This document shows positions 6,737 through 15,637 of a DNA stretch of 40,737 nucleotides, one piece after another. The position numbers and the translations under genes were made by a program. How positions within the stretch are numbered: the first letter of the stretch is position 1; each line of letters opens with the position of its first letter. Below the pieces are notes generated by a model, which had not been told where the DNA came from, did not search any database, and was given only the letters and a program-made list of their open reading frames with translations. The stretch spans positions 1 to 40,737 of the forward strand of contig JALRJN010000079.1 of assembly GCA_023261185.1 (NCBI GenBank), in the 5' to 3' direction. Origin of the DNA: Porticoccus sp. (GTDB taxonomy: Bacteria; Pseudomonadota; Gammaproteobacteria; Pseudomonadales; Porticoccaceae).

Positions 6737-7891
6737 ATGTACAGCAATGAAAACTCAACTGGCGCCTTCCACGCTCACTCGCCAATGGAAGCAGAGGTAT
6801 TTAAGCCATTGCTTACCTGCGCCCAAGGAAAGTTGTTTGATGACCACCCCTTTGCCAGCCCTATTGCCCTGAATCTATTTTTCCCCAATGAGCCCTATCC
6901 TGACTATGTCGACTTGCTCACTCGTGAGATTGGTTTTTACGCAAAACATTTCCAGCATCGACGTCTGACAAAAATATGGTTTCGCGGCAAACCGCTGTTG
7001 ACCATGAAAGCTGGCGAACTAGCCGAACTGGCTTTTTATACTCACCAGCTTTTTTCCAGAGAGCCAGGCGGCTCAGAAGAATATGGGTTTGAGTGCCAGC
7101 CAAGCGATATTACTCCGGGCAATCTTGCCTTGATGAAGGGTCTGCGTTTCAACCATCTGACCTTTTCCCTGAATACATCCCTGCCACCCAAAAAGCAGAA
7201 AATCTCACAGATTCTGTCACTCATCGATGAATATGATTTCCAGGAGTGTCGTTACCGAATCGATATCGCAAATACTGACCCGGATACCCTCATCTGCTGG
7301 CTCGATACGCTGATAACCCATCTTCCACGCATGATTGAAATACAGGGCCTCGATGAGATGGACGGTTCTGTAACACTGGCATCACTTGCAGATCATTTCA
7401 GTGTTCAGGGATATCACCTATTGGGGGACCGTTTTTTTGTTCCTGCTGATCACATGCTGTTATCGCTTAAGAAACAATCAGACCTGCAATATACACCTTG
7501 GGGTTTATGCCAACGTCAATTGGGCGACTGGCTGGGTGTCGGGGTTGATGCTTTAGGAAAACTGGGTAGTGGTTATTATCAGAACCACTTGTCATCACAC
7601 CAATACCGCGATGCCATTCGCAACAATCAGCTCCCCATCAGTTTCAGCGCCTCCTACGCTGAAGGCCATGAAAAGACCCTAGCTTGGAAACTGGTTGACC
7701 AGCTCCTTTGCTATCACTGTCTGCCCGAACAATCCATCACGGCTACAGCCAGGATTTCTGAAAACATCCACGAGGTAATAGCAAAAGCGGAGAAACTGGC
7801 TTGGTTAAACCGGCATAAAAATGCCCTGATACTGGCGGAAAACGGCCTGAACCATCTGACACAATTCTGCCAGGAACTACAGAGCCTCTGA
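6737..7891 (+). CDS. HemN paralogue lacking the radical-SAM cysteines (probably not a coproporphyrinogen dehydrogenase)
   Basis: A 384-residue protein whose whole length follows oxygen-independent coproporphyrinogen III oxidase HemN as I remember it. The HemN start YVHVPFC...C..C is replaced by ALNLFFPNEPYPDYVDLL (45-61), with all three cluster cysteines gone and about 20 residues deleted. The SAM motif GGGTP is IWFRGKPLL (80-88). Later HemN landmarks persist: GFECQPSDIT (117-126), LRFNHLTFSLN (136-146), GYHLLGDRFFVPADHML (225-241) for GYxxIGxDHFAxPDDEL, and LGVGVDALGKLGSGYYQN (266-283) for the GLGVSAIS...YxQN segment. A good AAGGGA ribosome site and an undamaged frame argue for a functional but non-radical protein rather than a pseudogene. 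It lies 84 bp upstream of fnr, the position of true hemN in Pseudomonas. It may bind haem precursors or S-adenosylmethionine-free ligands; this is inference. Confidence 0.75.
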   Translation: MYSNENSTGAFHAHSPMEAEVFKPLLTCAQGKLFDDHPFASPIALNLFFPNEPYPDYVDLLTREIGFYAKHFQHRRLTKIWFRGKPLLTMKAGELAELAFYTHQLFSREPGGSEEYGFECQPSDITPGNLALMKGLRFNHLTFSLNTSLPPKKQKISQILSLIDEYDFQECRYRIDIANTDPDTLICWLDTLITHLPRMIEIQGLDEMDGSVTLASLADHFSVQGYHLLGDRFFVPADHMLLSLKKQSDLQYTPWGLCQRQLGDWLGVGVDALGKLGSGYYQNHLSSHQYRDAIRNNQLPISFSASYAEGHEKTLAWKLVDQLLCYHCLPEQSITATARISENIHEVIAKAEKLAWLNRHKNALILAENGLNHLTQFCQELQSL

Positions 7892-7975
7892 GACAACCCC
7901 TCAAACTTTCATCCAGATGACCTATAGGGTAATCAGCTATATAATCCCTGGCTAATACCACACGTGATCATTTCC

Positions 7976-8689
7976 ATGGATGCAAAGTGCCCACACAATA
8001 GTGAAGTAAATTGTGGCGATTGCCGCATGAATGCTCTCTGTTTGCCATTAGCCCTTCAAGCAAAGGAAGTAGAGCGCCTCGATGAAATTGTTCAGCGCGG
8101 CCGTCCACTTCAACGCGAAAATCACATATACAGGGCTGGCGAAGAGTTCCGCTCTGTTTATGCAGTGCGCAGCGGCTCTATCAAAAGCTATACCGTTAGC
8201 AATGATGGTGTTGAACAAGTCACCGGCTTCCATCTTCCTGGTGAAATTTTCGGTATGGACGGCATCGGTCAAAATCGCTATACCAACTCTGCCACCGCCA
8301 TGGAAACATCATCTGTCTGTGAGATTCCCTTTAATCGGCTGCAAGAGTTGAGTATCGCCATTCCTACCCTGCAACGACATTTTTTCCAACTAATGAGCAT
8401 GGAAATCACCAACGACCAGCACCTGATCACCCTGCTCAGCAAAAACAGCGCCGAAGAGCGGGTGGCAACGCTGTTGATTAGTATTTCCAACCGCAATCTG
8501 CGTCGCAAGCTATCCCCTACACGCTTCCGTCTCCCTATGTCGCGAGCGGACATCGGTAACTACCTTGGCCTGACCGTCGAAACGGTTAGCCGGGTGTTTG
8601 GCCGTTTCCAGAAACAGGACATGCTACTGGTGGACAAGAAAGAAATTGAAGTACTTGATCTGGAAAAACTGAGGCAGCTTGCCAACTGA
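7976..8689 (+). CDS. fnr: Fnr/Anr-type oxygen-sensing transcription regulator
   Basis: A 237-residue Crp/Fnr-family regulator. The N-terminal cysteine cluster NCGDCRMNALC (Cys13, Cys16, Cys22; spacing C-x2-C-x5-C) plus Cys118 (SSVCEIPF) are the four ligands of the oxygen-labile [4Fe-4S] cluster in FNR; an extra Cys5 is present. A cNMP-binding-type beta-barrel follows, then a dimerisation helix and a C-terminal helix-turn-helix whose recognition helix ETVSRVFGRFQ carries the FNR E-x2-S-R triad that reads TTGAT-N4-ATCAA. ATG 7976 (MDAKCPHN) is preferred over the in-frame GTG at 7964. A TATAAT-like hexamer at 7940-7945 could be its own -10. It is expected to switch on low-oxygen genes; likely targets in the window are the boxes upstream of ompW. 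Confidence 0.95.
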   Translation: MDAKCPHNSEVNCGDCRMNALCLPLALQAKEVERLDEIVQRGRPLQRENHIYRAGEEFRSVYAVRSGSIKSYTVSNDGVEQVTGFHLPGEIFGMDGIGQNRYTNSATAMETSSVCEIPFNRLQELSIAIPTLQRHFFQLMSMEITNDQHLITLLSKNSAEERVATLLISISNRNLRRKLSPTRFRLPMSRADIGNYLGLTVETVSRVFGRFQKQDMLLVDKKEIEVLDLEKLRQLAN

Positions 8690-8700
8690 ATACTTCAACA

Positions 8701-8730
8701 AAAAAGCCGGGCATCTGCCCGGCTTTTTTT
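8701..8730. terminator. Bidirectional terminator between fnr and ompW
   Basis: A-run plus GCCGGGCA, two-base loop TC, TGCCCGGC plus T-run. It is a 13-bp near-perfect hairpin between two converging genes and can serve both strands. Confidence 0.92.
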
Positions 8731-8745
8731 GTCTACAAGACTGAC

Positions 8746-9441
8746 TTAAAATTTGTAACCAACACCAATCATATAAACCCAAGGATCGATATCCACCTCG
8801 GTCTTAACTACACCAGCAGCAGTATCGATTTTGGCATCAGTATCGATATCAAGATACCAAACACTGGCGTTAATCAACCAATGTTCATTAATCATATAAT
8901 CCATACCTGCTTGGAAAGCTAACCCCCAGGAAGCATCCAATTCCATGCTTCCGTGGCCCAAAAGAGTTTCGAGTTCACTATCCACTTCTTCATCAAAGAA
9001 ATTGGTGTAGTTGATACCGGCACCGATGTAGGGCTGGAATTTAGAATCAGACGCCATCGGGAAGTACTGCAGGGTCAATGTTGGTGGCAGGTGCTTAGTT
9101 GAGCCCGCATCCACTTTGCCGGCACCTATGCCTGTGAGGTCAGCTTTGATGTCGTGCTCAAAGGGGGTAGCCGCCAAGAGGCCAAGACCCAAATGATCGG
9201 TAAGCATATAAGTGAAGGTAATACCCAGCTGAGTATCATCATCAACTTCAACCTCTGTGCCAGGTAATGTTGCACCGTCAAGCTTGAGAGCATCGCTATC
9301 ATCATTTGGATCAACGTTAGCTGCACCAGCACGCACAATAAAATCGCCCGGCTCATAAGCCATGGCCGCTGTTGCTCCCATCAACAAAGAGCCCGCCAAA
9401 ACTGTATTAATGGCCAGTGATAATGCTTTTTGCTTTTTCAT
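8746..9441 (-). CDS. ompW: OmpW-family outer-membrane beta-barrel protein
   Basis: A 231-residue precursor with signal peptide (about 1-28, ending ATAAMA before YEPGDF) and the OmpW plan of eight beta strands. Visible family stretches are GDFIVRAGAANVDPNDDS, LGITFTYMLTDHLGLGLLAATPFEHDI, LPPTLTLQYFP, FQPYIGAGINYTNFF and a C-terminal aromatic end (GVGYKF) needed for Bam-mediated assembly. OmpW forms a narrow barrel with a hydrophobic channel, linked in other bacteria to small-molecule passage, stress and anaerobic adaptation. Two FNR-type boxes lie 75 and 106 bp upstream of the ATG, so regulation by the adjacent Fnr/Anr is likely. Confidence 0.9.
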   Translation of the reverse strand: MKKQKALSLAINTVLAGSLLMGATAAMAYEPGDFIVRAGAANVDPNDDSDALKLDGATLPGTEVEVDDDTQLGITFTYMLTDHLGLGLLAATPFEHDIKADLTGIGAGKVDAGSTKHLPPTLTLQYFPMASDSKFQPYIGAGINYTNFFDEEVDSELETLLGHGSMELDASWGLAFQAGMDYMINEHWLINASVWYLDIDTDAKIDTAAGVVKTEVDIDPWVYMIGVGYKF

Positions 9442-9508
9442 TTACTTTCTCCCGTGGGGTAACACCTAAAACATGGGAGTAGTAAATCAGCTTGGGTACT
9501 TACCGAAC

Positions 9509-9522
9509 TTGATCTGGATTAA
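9509..9522 (-). promoter_or_regulatory. FNR/Anr box proximal to ompW
   Basis: On the plus strand the site reads TTGAT CTGG ATTAA, nine of ten conserved positions of TTGAT-N4-ATCAA. Its centre is about 75 bp upstream of the ompW ATG. If used as a class II site (centre at -41.5), the transcription start would fall near 9474, leaving a leader of about 33 nt. This is a reasonable layout, with a weak TTTACT-like -10 in between. Confidence 0.6.
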
Positions 9523-9540
9523 GTAAATGAGGCCACCCAA

Positions 9541-9554
9541 TTGAGCTAGATCAA
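9541..9554 (-). promoter_or_regulatory. Second FNR/Anr box upstream of ompW
   Basis: TTGAG CTAG ATCAA, again nine of ten conserved positions, centred 32 bp from the first box (about three helical turns). It overlaps the stop codon of the DUF4399 gene (9551-9553). Two same-face boxes suggest cooperative or class I plus class II control of ompW. Confidence 0.5.
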
Positions 9555-9973
9555 TTGACAGTGATTGTCACCAGTTCCGACAACACTGGGGGGTTGTGGG
9601 GGATATGGTGATGGTCTCCAAGAAGCAGCTGCAGTGTATGTTTACCCGGAGCCAACTCAATAGTCACCTCGGTCTGCCCACCCCCAAAATGCTTGTGATG
9701 ATCATCGGCCGGTATCGGGCTATCCATTGCCGGCAGCTCTGCCACATCAATCAATAGGTGGTGGTGACCGGTTTTAGCTTTTTCAACGCCCGCTGGTGCC
9801 ACACCAATGCCACTGAGACCAAATTGCACGGTAACCGGACTGGTGACCGTTGCCCCGTCGGCTGGTGAAATAATATAAGCCTTGGCAGCCTCAGGCGCGG
9901 GAGTTTCACCGGCCATCAGCAGCGGAGATACGGCAATTGCCGCAGTTATCATGAGTGTTTTGACAAATTTCAT
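9551..9973 (-). CDS. Exported histidine-rich DUF4399 protein
   Basis: A 140-residue protein with a signal peptide (MKFVKTLMITAAIAVSPLLMA) and then a single DUF4399-like beta domain: AYIISPADGATVTSPVTVQFGLSG, GHHHLLID, DDHHKHFGGGQTE, GKHTLQLLLGDHHHIPHNPP. Three histidine clusters (GHHH, DDHHKH, GDHHHIPH) could bind metal in the periplasm; this is inferred from composition. The DUF4399 function is unknown. ATG 9973 is chosen because GAGGAAA precedes it and the signal peptide follows; the frame is open further upstream but lacks these. It is followed by the FNR boxes and ompW; whether it shares a transcript with ompW is unclear, because a promoter region separates them. Confidence 0.82.
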   Translation of the reverse strand: MKFVKTLMITAAIAVSPLLMAGETPAPEAAKAYIISPADGATVTSPVTVQFGLSGIGVAPAGVEKAKTGHHHLLIDVAELPAMDSPIPADDHHKHFGGGQTEVTIELAPGKHTLQLLLGDHHHIPHNPPVLSELVTITVN

Positions 9974-10059
9974 GGTTTTCCTCAGATTGTTGTATTGATT
10001 ATTGCTCACTACTTTACACAAGAATTTTCGCCTGATCAGCTTGTCAGGGAAAAGGCATA

Positions 10060-10374
10060 TCAGCCTGACTTGCCACCCCCCAGGCACTGGGGTGAATCAG
10101 GCGCCTGGGCACGTGCAGCCCATTCCCCAGGTAAGTAAGTATGCAATGCCAGAGCGTGAACCCCCGCGTCCAACTCATCACCCAGCAGGCGATAGACCTG
10201 TTGGTGACGCTGCACTTGTCTCTGTCCCTCAAAAGCACTGGTGACAATCACCAGCTTGAAATGGGTCTCGGAATTGGGTGGCACGGAATGCATATGGCTC
10301 TCATTGATCACCTCAAGATGATCCGGGCTAAGTGCCCGCTGTATTTTGTCTTCAATCGTTTGCTTAACGCTCAT
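10060..10374 (-). CDS. bolA: BolA-family protein
   Basis: A 104-residue protein with the BolA fold signature: ESHMHSVPPNSETHFKLVIV (25-44), F-x-G-x2-V-x-RH-x2-VY-x-LLGDEL (49-68) and the terminal GVHALALHTYLPGEW (71-85). BolA proteins bind [2Fe-2S] clusters together with monothiol glutaredoxins and affect morphology and stress responses. The C-terminal extension after EWAARAQ is short and unremarkable. Ribosome site AGAGG precedes the ATG. It lies 21 bp downstream of oadB on the same strand, so read-through from the oad operon is possible. Confidence 0.93.
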   Translation of the reverse strand: MSVKQTIEDKIQRALSPDHLEVINESHMHSVPPNSETHFKLVIVTSAFEGQRQVQRHQQVYRLLGDELDAGVHALALHTYLPGEWAARAQAPDSPQCLGGGKSG

Positions 10375-10395
10375 CGTTACCTCTTTTGTACAACC

Positions 10396-11565
10396 TTAAC
10401 CGCCTACTAGCGTGATCATAACACCGGCGGCTACTGCAGAGCCGATCACCCCTGCCACATTAGGACCCATGGCATGCATCATCAGGTAATTGTGCGGATC
10501 TGATTGCAATCCCATTTTATTGGAAACCCGCGCAGCCATGGGTACGGCTGACACACCTGCTGAACCGATCAGGGGGTTGATGGGATGTTTGCTCAACAGA
10601 TTCATCACCTTGGCCATAAGCACACCCGCTGCCGTACCAATGGCAAAAGCAACAATTCCCAACAGCAGAATCCCCAGGGTTTCCGCATTGAGGAATTTTT
10701 CAGCACTCATCTTCGAGCCTACCCCCAACCCCAGAAAGATCGTCACCGTGTTGATCAGGGCATTCTGGGCAGTATCACTGAGGCGTGCCACCACACCACA
10801 CTCCCGCATCAGGTTCCCCAGACAGAACATACCCAACAGCGGCGCGGCGCTGGGTAGCAGCAGGGCTACCAGGATCAGTAGGATCAGCGGAAAAATGATT
10901 TTTTCACGCTGGGAAACGGGACGGAGCTGCTCCATGCGGATGGCGCGTTCTTTTTTCGTAGTGAGCAGTTTCATAATGGGCGGTTGAATGATGGGTACCA
11001 GCGCCATGTAGGAATAGGCCGCCACAGCGATGGCTCCCAATAAATCTGGCGATAACAGGCTCGTTACGTAAATGGCCGTCGGTCCGTCCGCCCCGCCGAT
11101 AATGCCGATGGATGCCGCATCCCTCAGGCTAAACTCGAGAACCCCAAAGTGACTGAGGCCGATGGCACCCAATACCGTGGCAAAAATACCAACCTGGGCT
11201 GCCGCCCCCAAAAACAACGTTTTTGGGTTAGCCAACATGGGACCGAAGTCCGTCATCGCCCCCACGCCCATGAAAATCAGTAATGGAAAAATACCGGTGG
11301 CAATACCCGCTTCGTAGATGTAGTACAACAATCCACCGGGTTGTTGCATATGCCCGAGGGCATCATAAACAGGTGCTGTATCAAAGCCCGCTCCGGGAAT
11401 ATTGACCAGCACTGTACCAAAACCGATTGGCACCAGTAACAGTGGCTCAAACCCCCGCCGAATGGCCAAGTAAAGCAATAACAGCCCCACCAGTATCATG
11501 ATGCCCTGCCCCGGGGACAGTTGGCCAACCCCAGAATCCAGCCACAAGTTGTTTAATCGTTCCAT
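10396..11565 (-). CDS. oadB: Sodium-pumping oxaloacetate decarboxylase, beta subunit
   Basis: A 389-residue integral membrane protein of the OadB/GcdB/MmdB family, with about nine to eleven hydrophobic helices. Key stretches are [30 protein letters not shown], the family hallmark [15 protein letters not shown] (with the Asp implicated in Na+ and proton passage), and the C-terminal [15 protein letters not shown]...[23 protein letters not shown]. OadB decarboxylates carboxybiotin held by OadA and uses the energy to export Na+. ATG 11565 ([10 protein letters not shown]) fits family starts; an in-frame start at 11604 would add an unlikely leader. It is third in oadG-oadA-oadB. Confidence 0.95.
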   Translation of the reverse strand: MERLNNLWLDSGVGQLSPGQGIMILVGLLLLYLAIRRGFEPLLLVPIGFGTVLVNIPGAGFDTAPVYDALGHMQQPGGLLYYIYEAGIATGIFPLLIFMGVGAMTDFGPMLANPKTLFLGAAAQVGIFATVLGAIGLSHFGVLEFSLRDAASIGIIGGADGPTAIYVTSLLSPDLLGAIAVAAYSYMALVPIIQPPIMKLLTTKKERAIRMEQLRPVSQREKIIFPLILLILVALLLPSAAPLLGMFCLGNLMRECGVVARLSDTAQNALINTVTIFLGLGVGSKMSAEKFLNAETLGILLLGIVAFAIGTAAGVLMAKVMNLLSKHPINPLIGSAGVSAVPMAARVSNKMGLQSDPHNYLMMHAMGPNVAGVIGSAVAAGVMITLVGG

Positions 11566-11624
11566 CTCAATGTTTCCCGGAAACCAGAGGTTGCAACTCA
11601 ACAACGCTTAACACGCAACACCAT

Positions 11625-13394
11625 TCACGCGAGGGTAACAAGACAGTCACCGACAGCCACGGAGTCACCAGCTTTTACCAACACTTCGGCAACCACGCCA
11701 TCCCGGGTGGCACTGACCGTAGTCTCCATTTTCATTGCTTCCAGCACCAGTAATGCTTCCCCGCTCGCAACCTGCTGCCCCGGAGAAACCAGTACCCGAA
11801 TGATGGCACCAGCCAATGGAGCCTTGACCAGATCGGCGGTCTGTCCACCACCAGACATATCGCCAGCATGGCCGACAGGTACAATGCCCGATATATCGCC
11901 ACCCTCAGCAACAACCACGGTATAACTCACACCTTCCAGAGTGACGGTATAGGTGGCTTCGCCCTCACAGGCTTTTTGCTTTCCGGTAGCTTCGGTCAGC
12001 TCTAGTTCAAAGGCTTCGGGATCCCCCCTGTTTTGTAAAAACCGCAGGCCTGCCTGGGGAAACAGGGCATAGATCAGCACATCTTCCACCCGGCGTTCAC
12101 CCTCAACAATCTCTGTGTTGCTCTCTTCTACTGCAACTAGTAACTCACTGGTCAGATTGTCTAGCTCTGGAGATAGCAGATCTGCCGGGCGGCAGGTGAT
12201 CGGGTCATCGCCATCCAGAACGCGTGCCTGTAACTCCACATTCACGGCTGCTGGCGTGGCCCCGTATTCACCCCGCAATACACCACAGGTTTCCTTGGAT
12301 ATGGTTTTGTAACGTTCACCACTGAGGACGTTAATCACTGCCTGACTGCCGACAATCTGCGACGTAGGCGTTACCAGTGGGATATATCCCAAGTCCTCCC
12401 TGACACGGGGGATTTCCTGTAAAACCTCATCAAATCGATCCTCTGCACCCTGTTCGCGCAGCTGGCTCTCCATATTGGTGAGCATGCCGCCAGGTACCTG
12501 GGCCAGCAGGATGCGTGAATCCACCCCACGCAGGGATCCTTCAAAAGACGCATATTTCTTTCGCACCTGCCTGAAATAAGCTGCGATTTCTTCCAGCTCC
12601 CGAATATCGATGCCCGTCTGCCTCATGGTGCCGTTAAAAATTTCAACAATAGATTCTGTGGGTGAATGCCCATAGGTCATCGACATCGAGGAAATGGCTG
12701 TGTCGACATTATCTACCCCAGCTTCCACGCATTTAACAATGGTCGCCGTGGACAGGCCGGTGGTGGCATGACAGTGCAGGTGGATAGGGATATCGCAACT
12801 TTGCTTGAGTCGGGTGACCAACTGAAGCCCCACATAGGGCTTCAACAAGCCGGCCATATCCTTGATACAGATAGAATCTGCACCCATATCTTCAATCGCC
12901 CGCCCCATATCGACCCAGTGATCTAGTGTATGCACCGGACTGACCGTGTAGGAAATAGTCCCCTGGGCGTGTTTGCCCTGTTGCTTCACAGCACCGACAG
13001 CGGTTGTCAGGTTGCGCAAGTCGTTCATGGCATCAAACACACGGAACACATCTATTCCGTTGAACGCTGCCCTCTCAACAAATTTTTCCACCACATCATC
13101 AGCATAATGGCGATAACCAAGAATATTCTGACCACGAAGTAGCATCTGTTGAGGGGTATTGGGCATCGCCCGTTTCAGCTCTCGAAGTCGATCCCAGGGA
13201 TCTTCCCCCAAGTAGCGTATACAGGCATCAAAGGTAGCCCCACCCCAGGTCTCCAGTGACCAGAAGCCAACTCGATCAAGCTTTTCAGCAATAGGCAGCA
13301 TATCGTCAATACGCAGACGCGTAGCAAATAACGACTGATGTGCATCCCTTAATACCAGTTCTGTGATGCCCAACGGCTTCGATTGCTCTGACAT
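11625..13394 (-). CDS. oadA: Oxaloacetate decarboxylase alpha subunit (biotin carboxyltransferase)
   Basis: A 589-residue cytosolic subunit. Residues 1-300 form the TIM-barrel carboxyltransferase ([17 protein letters not shown] at the start; [11 protein letters not shown] with the metal-site lysine; [11 protein letters not shown]). A PYC_OADA conserved domain follows, then a flexible linker and a C-terminal biotinyl domain with EAMKMET, Lys555 being the biotin attachment site. It moves CO2 from oxaloacetate to biotin and passes it to OadB. ATG 13394 (MSEQSKP) is used; the frame opens 2 codons earlier with GTG. It sits between oadG (46 bp upstream) and oadB (59 bp downstream). Confidence 0.96.
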   Translation of the reverse strand: MSEQSKPLGITELVLRDAHQSLFATRLRIDDMLPIAEKLDRVGFWSLETWGGATFDACIRYLGEDPWDRLRELKRAMPNTPQQMLLRGQNILGYRHYADDVVEKFVERAAFNGIDVFRVFDAMNDLRNLTTAVGAVKQQGKHAQGTISYTVSPVHTLDHWVDMGRAIEDMGADSICIKDMAGLLKPYVGLQLVTRLKQSCDIPIHLHCHATTGLSTATIVKCVEAGVDNVDTAISSMSMTYGHSPTESIVEIFNGTMRQTGIDIRELEEIAAYFRQVRKKYASFEGSLRGVDSRILLAQVPGGMLTNMESQLREQGAEDRFDEVLQEIPRVREDLGYIPLVTPTSQIVGSQAVINVLSGERYKTISKETCGVLRGEYGATPAAVNVELQARVLDGDDPITCRPADLLSPELDNLTSELLVAVEESNTEIVEGERRVEDVLIYALFPQAGLRFLQNRGDPEAFELELTEATGKQKACEGEATYTVTLEGVSYTVVVAEGGDISGIVPVGHAGDMSGGGQTADLVKAPLAGAIIRVLVSPGQQVASGEALLVLEAMKMETTVSATRDGVVAEVLVKAGDSVAVGDCLVTLA

Positions 13395-13440
13395 GAACAC
13401 CGGCCCTCAGTAATACTGTTTTTCAGATGTTGACATGGTG

Positions 13441-13674
13441 TCAGTGTCGACGATGCTGATTAATGGCCTGCTGAATGATGGCCAGCACCCGTTCATCCAC
13501 TGCGCTGACATTCTGTTGTGTTAAAGCCTGTGGCTCGTCAACGGTTGGAGAAAAGTGTTTGATCAGCGTCGACATTAAGACCGTGACAGCAACCAGCAAG
13601 GTCAAAAAAACAATGACTGTTCCCATCCCGTAGAGCAACAGGCTCAACCCTTCTTGCAAAAGTGGCTCATTCAT
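13441..13674 (-). CDS. oadG: Oxaloacetate decarboxylase gamma subunit
   Basis: A 77-residue protein with one N-terminal membrane helix (about 10-36: LSLLLYGMGTVIVFLTLLVA) and a hydrophilic tail ending HRRH, a C-terminal histidine/arginine cluster like the Zn-binding tail known for OadG. The gamma subunit anchors and assembles the alpha-beta complex. First gene of oadGAB and divergent from argS across 171 bp, which must hold both promoters. Confidence 0.92.
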   Translation of the reverse strand: MNEPLLQEGLSLLLYGMGTVIVFLTLLVAVTVLMSTLIKHFSPTVDEPQALTQQNVSAVDERVLAIIQQAINQHRRH

Positions 13675-13845
13675 CCATTACCCCTGATCCTGGCGGCAGT
13701 TTCCCACAACTGAAATGCCGGGAATGCCAATCAACTGACTATACTGGCGGCGCCCTGTTGCATCAATAATAGCAACTGCACTGGCATTTTACGTTTGGGA
13801 GACTACAATCGCGCTTTCCCTTTCGATATCACGTCTGTTCTGCTT

Positions 13846-15582
13846 ATGACTATCAAAGCCCTGCTTGAACAACGGGTCCTGGCTGCTATGTCTGCAGCCG
13901 GAATTCCGAGCACCTGCCCCGCTAACATCACTGTCAGCACACGCCCTGAATTCGGTGACTTTCAGGCCAACGGCGCCATGGCGGCGGCCAAGCAGCTTAA
14001 ATCCAATCCCCGAGAACTGGCCTCACAGATTATTGAACACCTCGACCTGTCAGGGATTGCCGGTAACGTGGAAATCGCGGGCCCGGGATTTATCAACATC
14101 CACCTCTCCAATGAATTTGTATCGGCACAGCTTCAACAGCTGCGTAACGATCAATACTTGGGGGTAGAAATTCCACCAGCCCAGACCATTGTCGTCGATT
14201 ACTCTTCCCCCAACCTCGCCAAGGAAATGCATGTGGGGCACCTGCGTAGCACCATCATCGGTGATGCTGTGGCCCGCACACTGGAGTTTCTTGGCCACCA
14301 GGTAATCCGCCAGAACCACATGGGCGATTGGGGTACACAGTTTGGCATGCTGATCGCTGAGCTTGAGGAGCACCTCGGTGAAGGTGAAAGGCCCGAACTG
14401 GCACTGGGTGACCTGGAAGTATTTTATCAGCAGGCCAAAAAACACTTTGACGACGACCCGGCCTTCGCGGAAAAAGCTCGTAACTACGTGGTGAAACTAC
14501 AGTCGGGAGACGAGCACTGCCGTGCGTTATGGCAGCAGTTTATCGATATTTCTGTGGCCCACAGCGAAGCTGTTTACGAGTGCCTGAATGTCACCCTGAA
14601 GCATACGGATATTCGCCCGGAAAGCGCCTATAACGACGACCTGGCCAATGTTGTCGCCGATTTGCAGAGACTACAACTGGCGGTAGAAGACCAGGGAGCC
14701 CAAGTGGTTTTTCTGGAAGAGCTGGCGGATAAAAAAGGCAACCCCAGCCCAGTGATTATTCAGAAGTCTGGTGGCGGCTACCTCTATGCCACGACGGACC
14801 TGGCCGCCCTGCGCTTTCGCAGTCGTCAATTGCACGCCGATCGTATCCTCTACTTTATTGATGCCCGGCAATCCCTGCACATGAAGCAGGTCTTCACACT
14901 GGCCAAAAAAGCCGGCTTCGTCGCTGATGAGGTATCGCTGGAACACCACCCTTTTGGCACCATGATGGGCAAGGACGGCAAACCGTTTAAAACCCGCAGC
15001 GGCGGCACGGTAAAGCTCACCGACCTGTTACAGGAAGCCGTGGAGCGGGCGTGCAAGCTGGTGAAAGAAAAGAATCCGCAGCTGTCCGACGTGGAAATCG
15101 CGCCAATTGGCCGCAAAGTCGGCATCGGTGCAGTGAAATATGCTGATCTCAGCAAAACCCGCACCAATGATTATATTTTTGACTGGGATGCGATGCTGAG
15201 CTTTGAGGGCAATACCGCCCCCTACCTGCAGTATGCCTATACCCGAATACGCAGTATTTTCCGTCGTGCCGGACTGGAACAGGCCGCCATCAACAGCCAA
15301 ATCAGCATCGCGGCACCCCATGAAAAGTTGCTCTCCATGCAGCTGTTGCAGTTTGGCCAGGTGCTCGATCAATTGGCCCGCGAAGCACACCCCCATGTGT
15401 TATGTAACTACCTGTATGAACTGGCCAGCCATTTTATGGCGTTCTACGAACACTGCCCGATCCTCAAAGAGGATGTCGCTGAAGCTACCCGTGAAAGCCG
15501 TTTGGCTATTGCTCACCTGACCGCTGACATCATGTGCAGAGGACTGGATTTACTGGGCATTGAGGTCATGGAGCAGATGTAG
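13846..15582 (+). CDS. argS: Arginyl-tRNA synthetase
   Basis: A 578-residue class I aminoacyl-tRNA synthetase. The N-terminal Add1 domain is seen at [25 protein letters not shown], the HIGH-type motif HVGH at 129-132 within [20 protein letters not shown], the KMSKS-equivalent loop ([14 protein letters not shown]) which lacks a canonical KMSKS as is usual for ArgRS, and a C-terminal DALR anticodon-binding domain. ATG 13846 ([11 protein letters not shown]) matches family N-termini; the frame is open from a TTG at 13795 but that adds an unconserved leader. It charges tRNA-Arg. The DUF1232 gene follows on the same strand after 55 bp. Confidence 0.97.
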   Translation: MTIKALLEQRVLAAMSAAGIPSTCPANITVSTRPEFGDFQANGAMAAAKQLKSNPRELASQIIEHLDLSGIAGNVEIAGPGFINIHLSNEFVSAQLQQLRNDQYLGVEIPPAQTIVVDYSSPNLAKEMHVGHLRSTIIGDAVARTLEFLGHQVIRQNHMGDWGTQFGMLIAELEEHLGEGERPELALGDLEVFYQQAKKHFDDDPAFAEKARNYVVKLQSGDEHCRALWQQFIDISVAHSEAVYECLNVTLKHTDIRPESAYNDDLANVVADLQRLQLAVEDQGAQVVFLEELADKKGNPSPVIIQKSGGGYLYATTDLAALRFRSRQLHADRILYFIDARQSLHMKQVFTLAKKAGFVADEVSLEHHPFGTMMGKDGKPFKTRSGGTVKLTDLLQEAVERACKLVKEKNPQLSDVEIAPIGRKVGIGAVKYADLSKTRTNDYIFDWDAMLSFEGNTAPYLQYAYTRIRSIFRRAGLEQAAINSQISIAAPHEKLLSMQLLQFGQVLDQLAREAHPHVLCNYLYELASHFMAFYEHCPILKEDVAEATRESRLAIAHLTADIMCRGLDLLGIEVMEQM

Positions 15583-15637
15583 ACCTGACCAGGCTGCGGG
15601 CAATTGTTCGCCAAAGGGTTTTGACTCTTTCCGGTAC

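Noticed and set aside
6501..6872. Open frame of 123 codons between msrA and the HemN-like gene
   Set aside because: It overlaps both genes out of frame, shows no family features, and has no ribosome site.
6737..7891. Calling this gene hemN (coproporphyrinogen dehydrogenase)
   Set aside because: All three cluster cysteines and the SAM-binding GGGTP motif are absent, so the enzyme name would mislead.
9974..10059. Hairpin CCTGA/TCAGG between bolA and the DUF4399 gene as terminator
   Set aside because: Five base pairs with an eight-base loop and no T-run.
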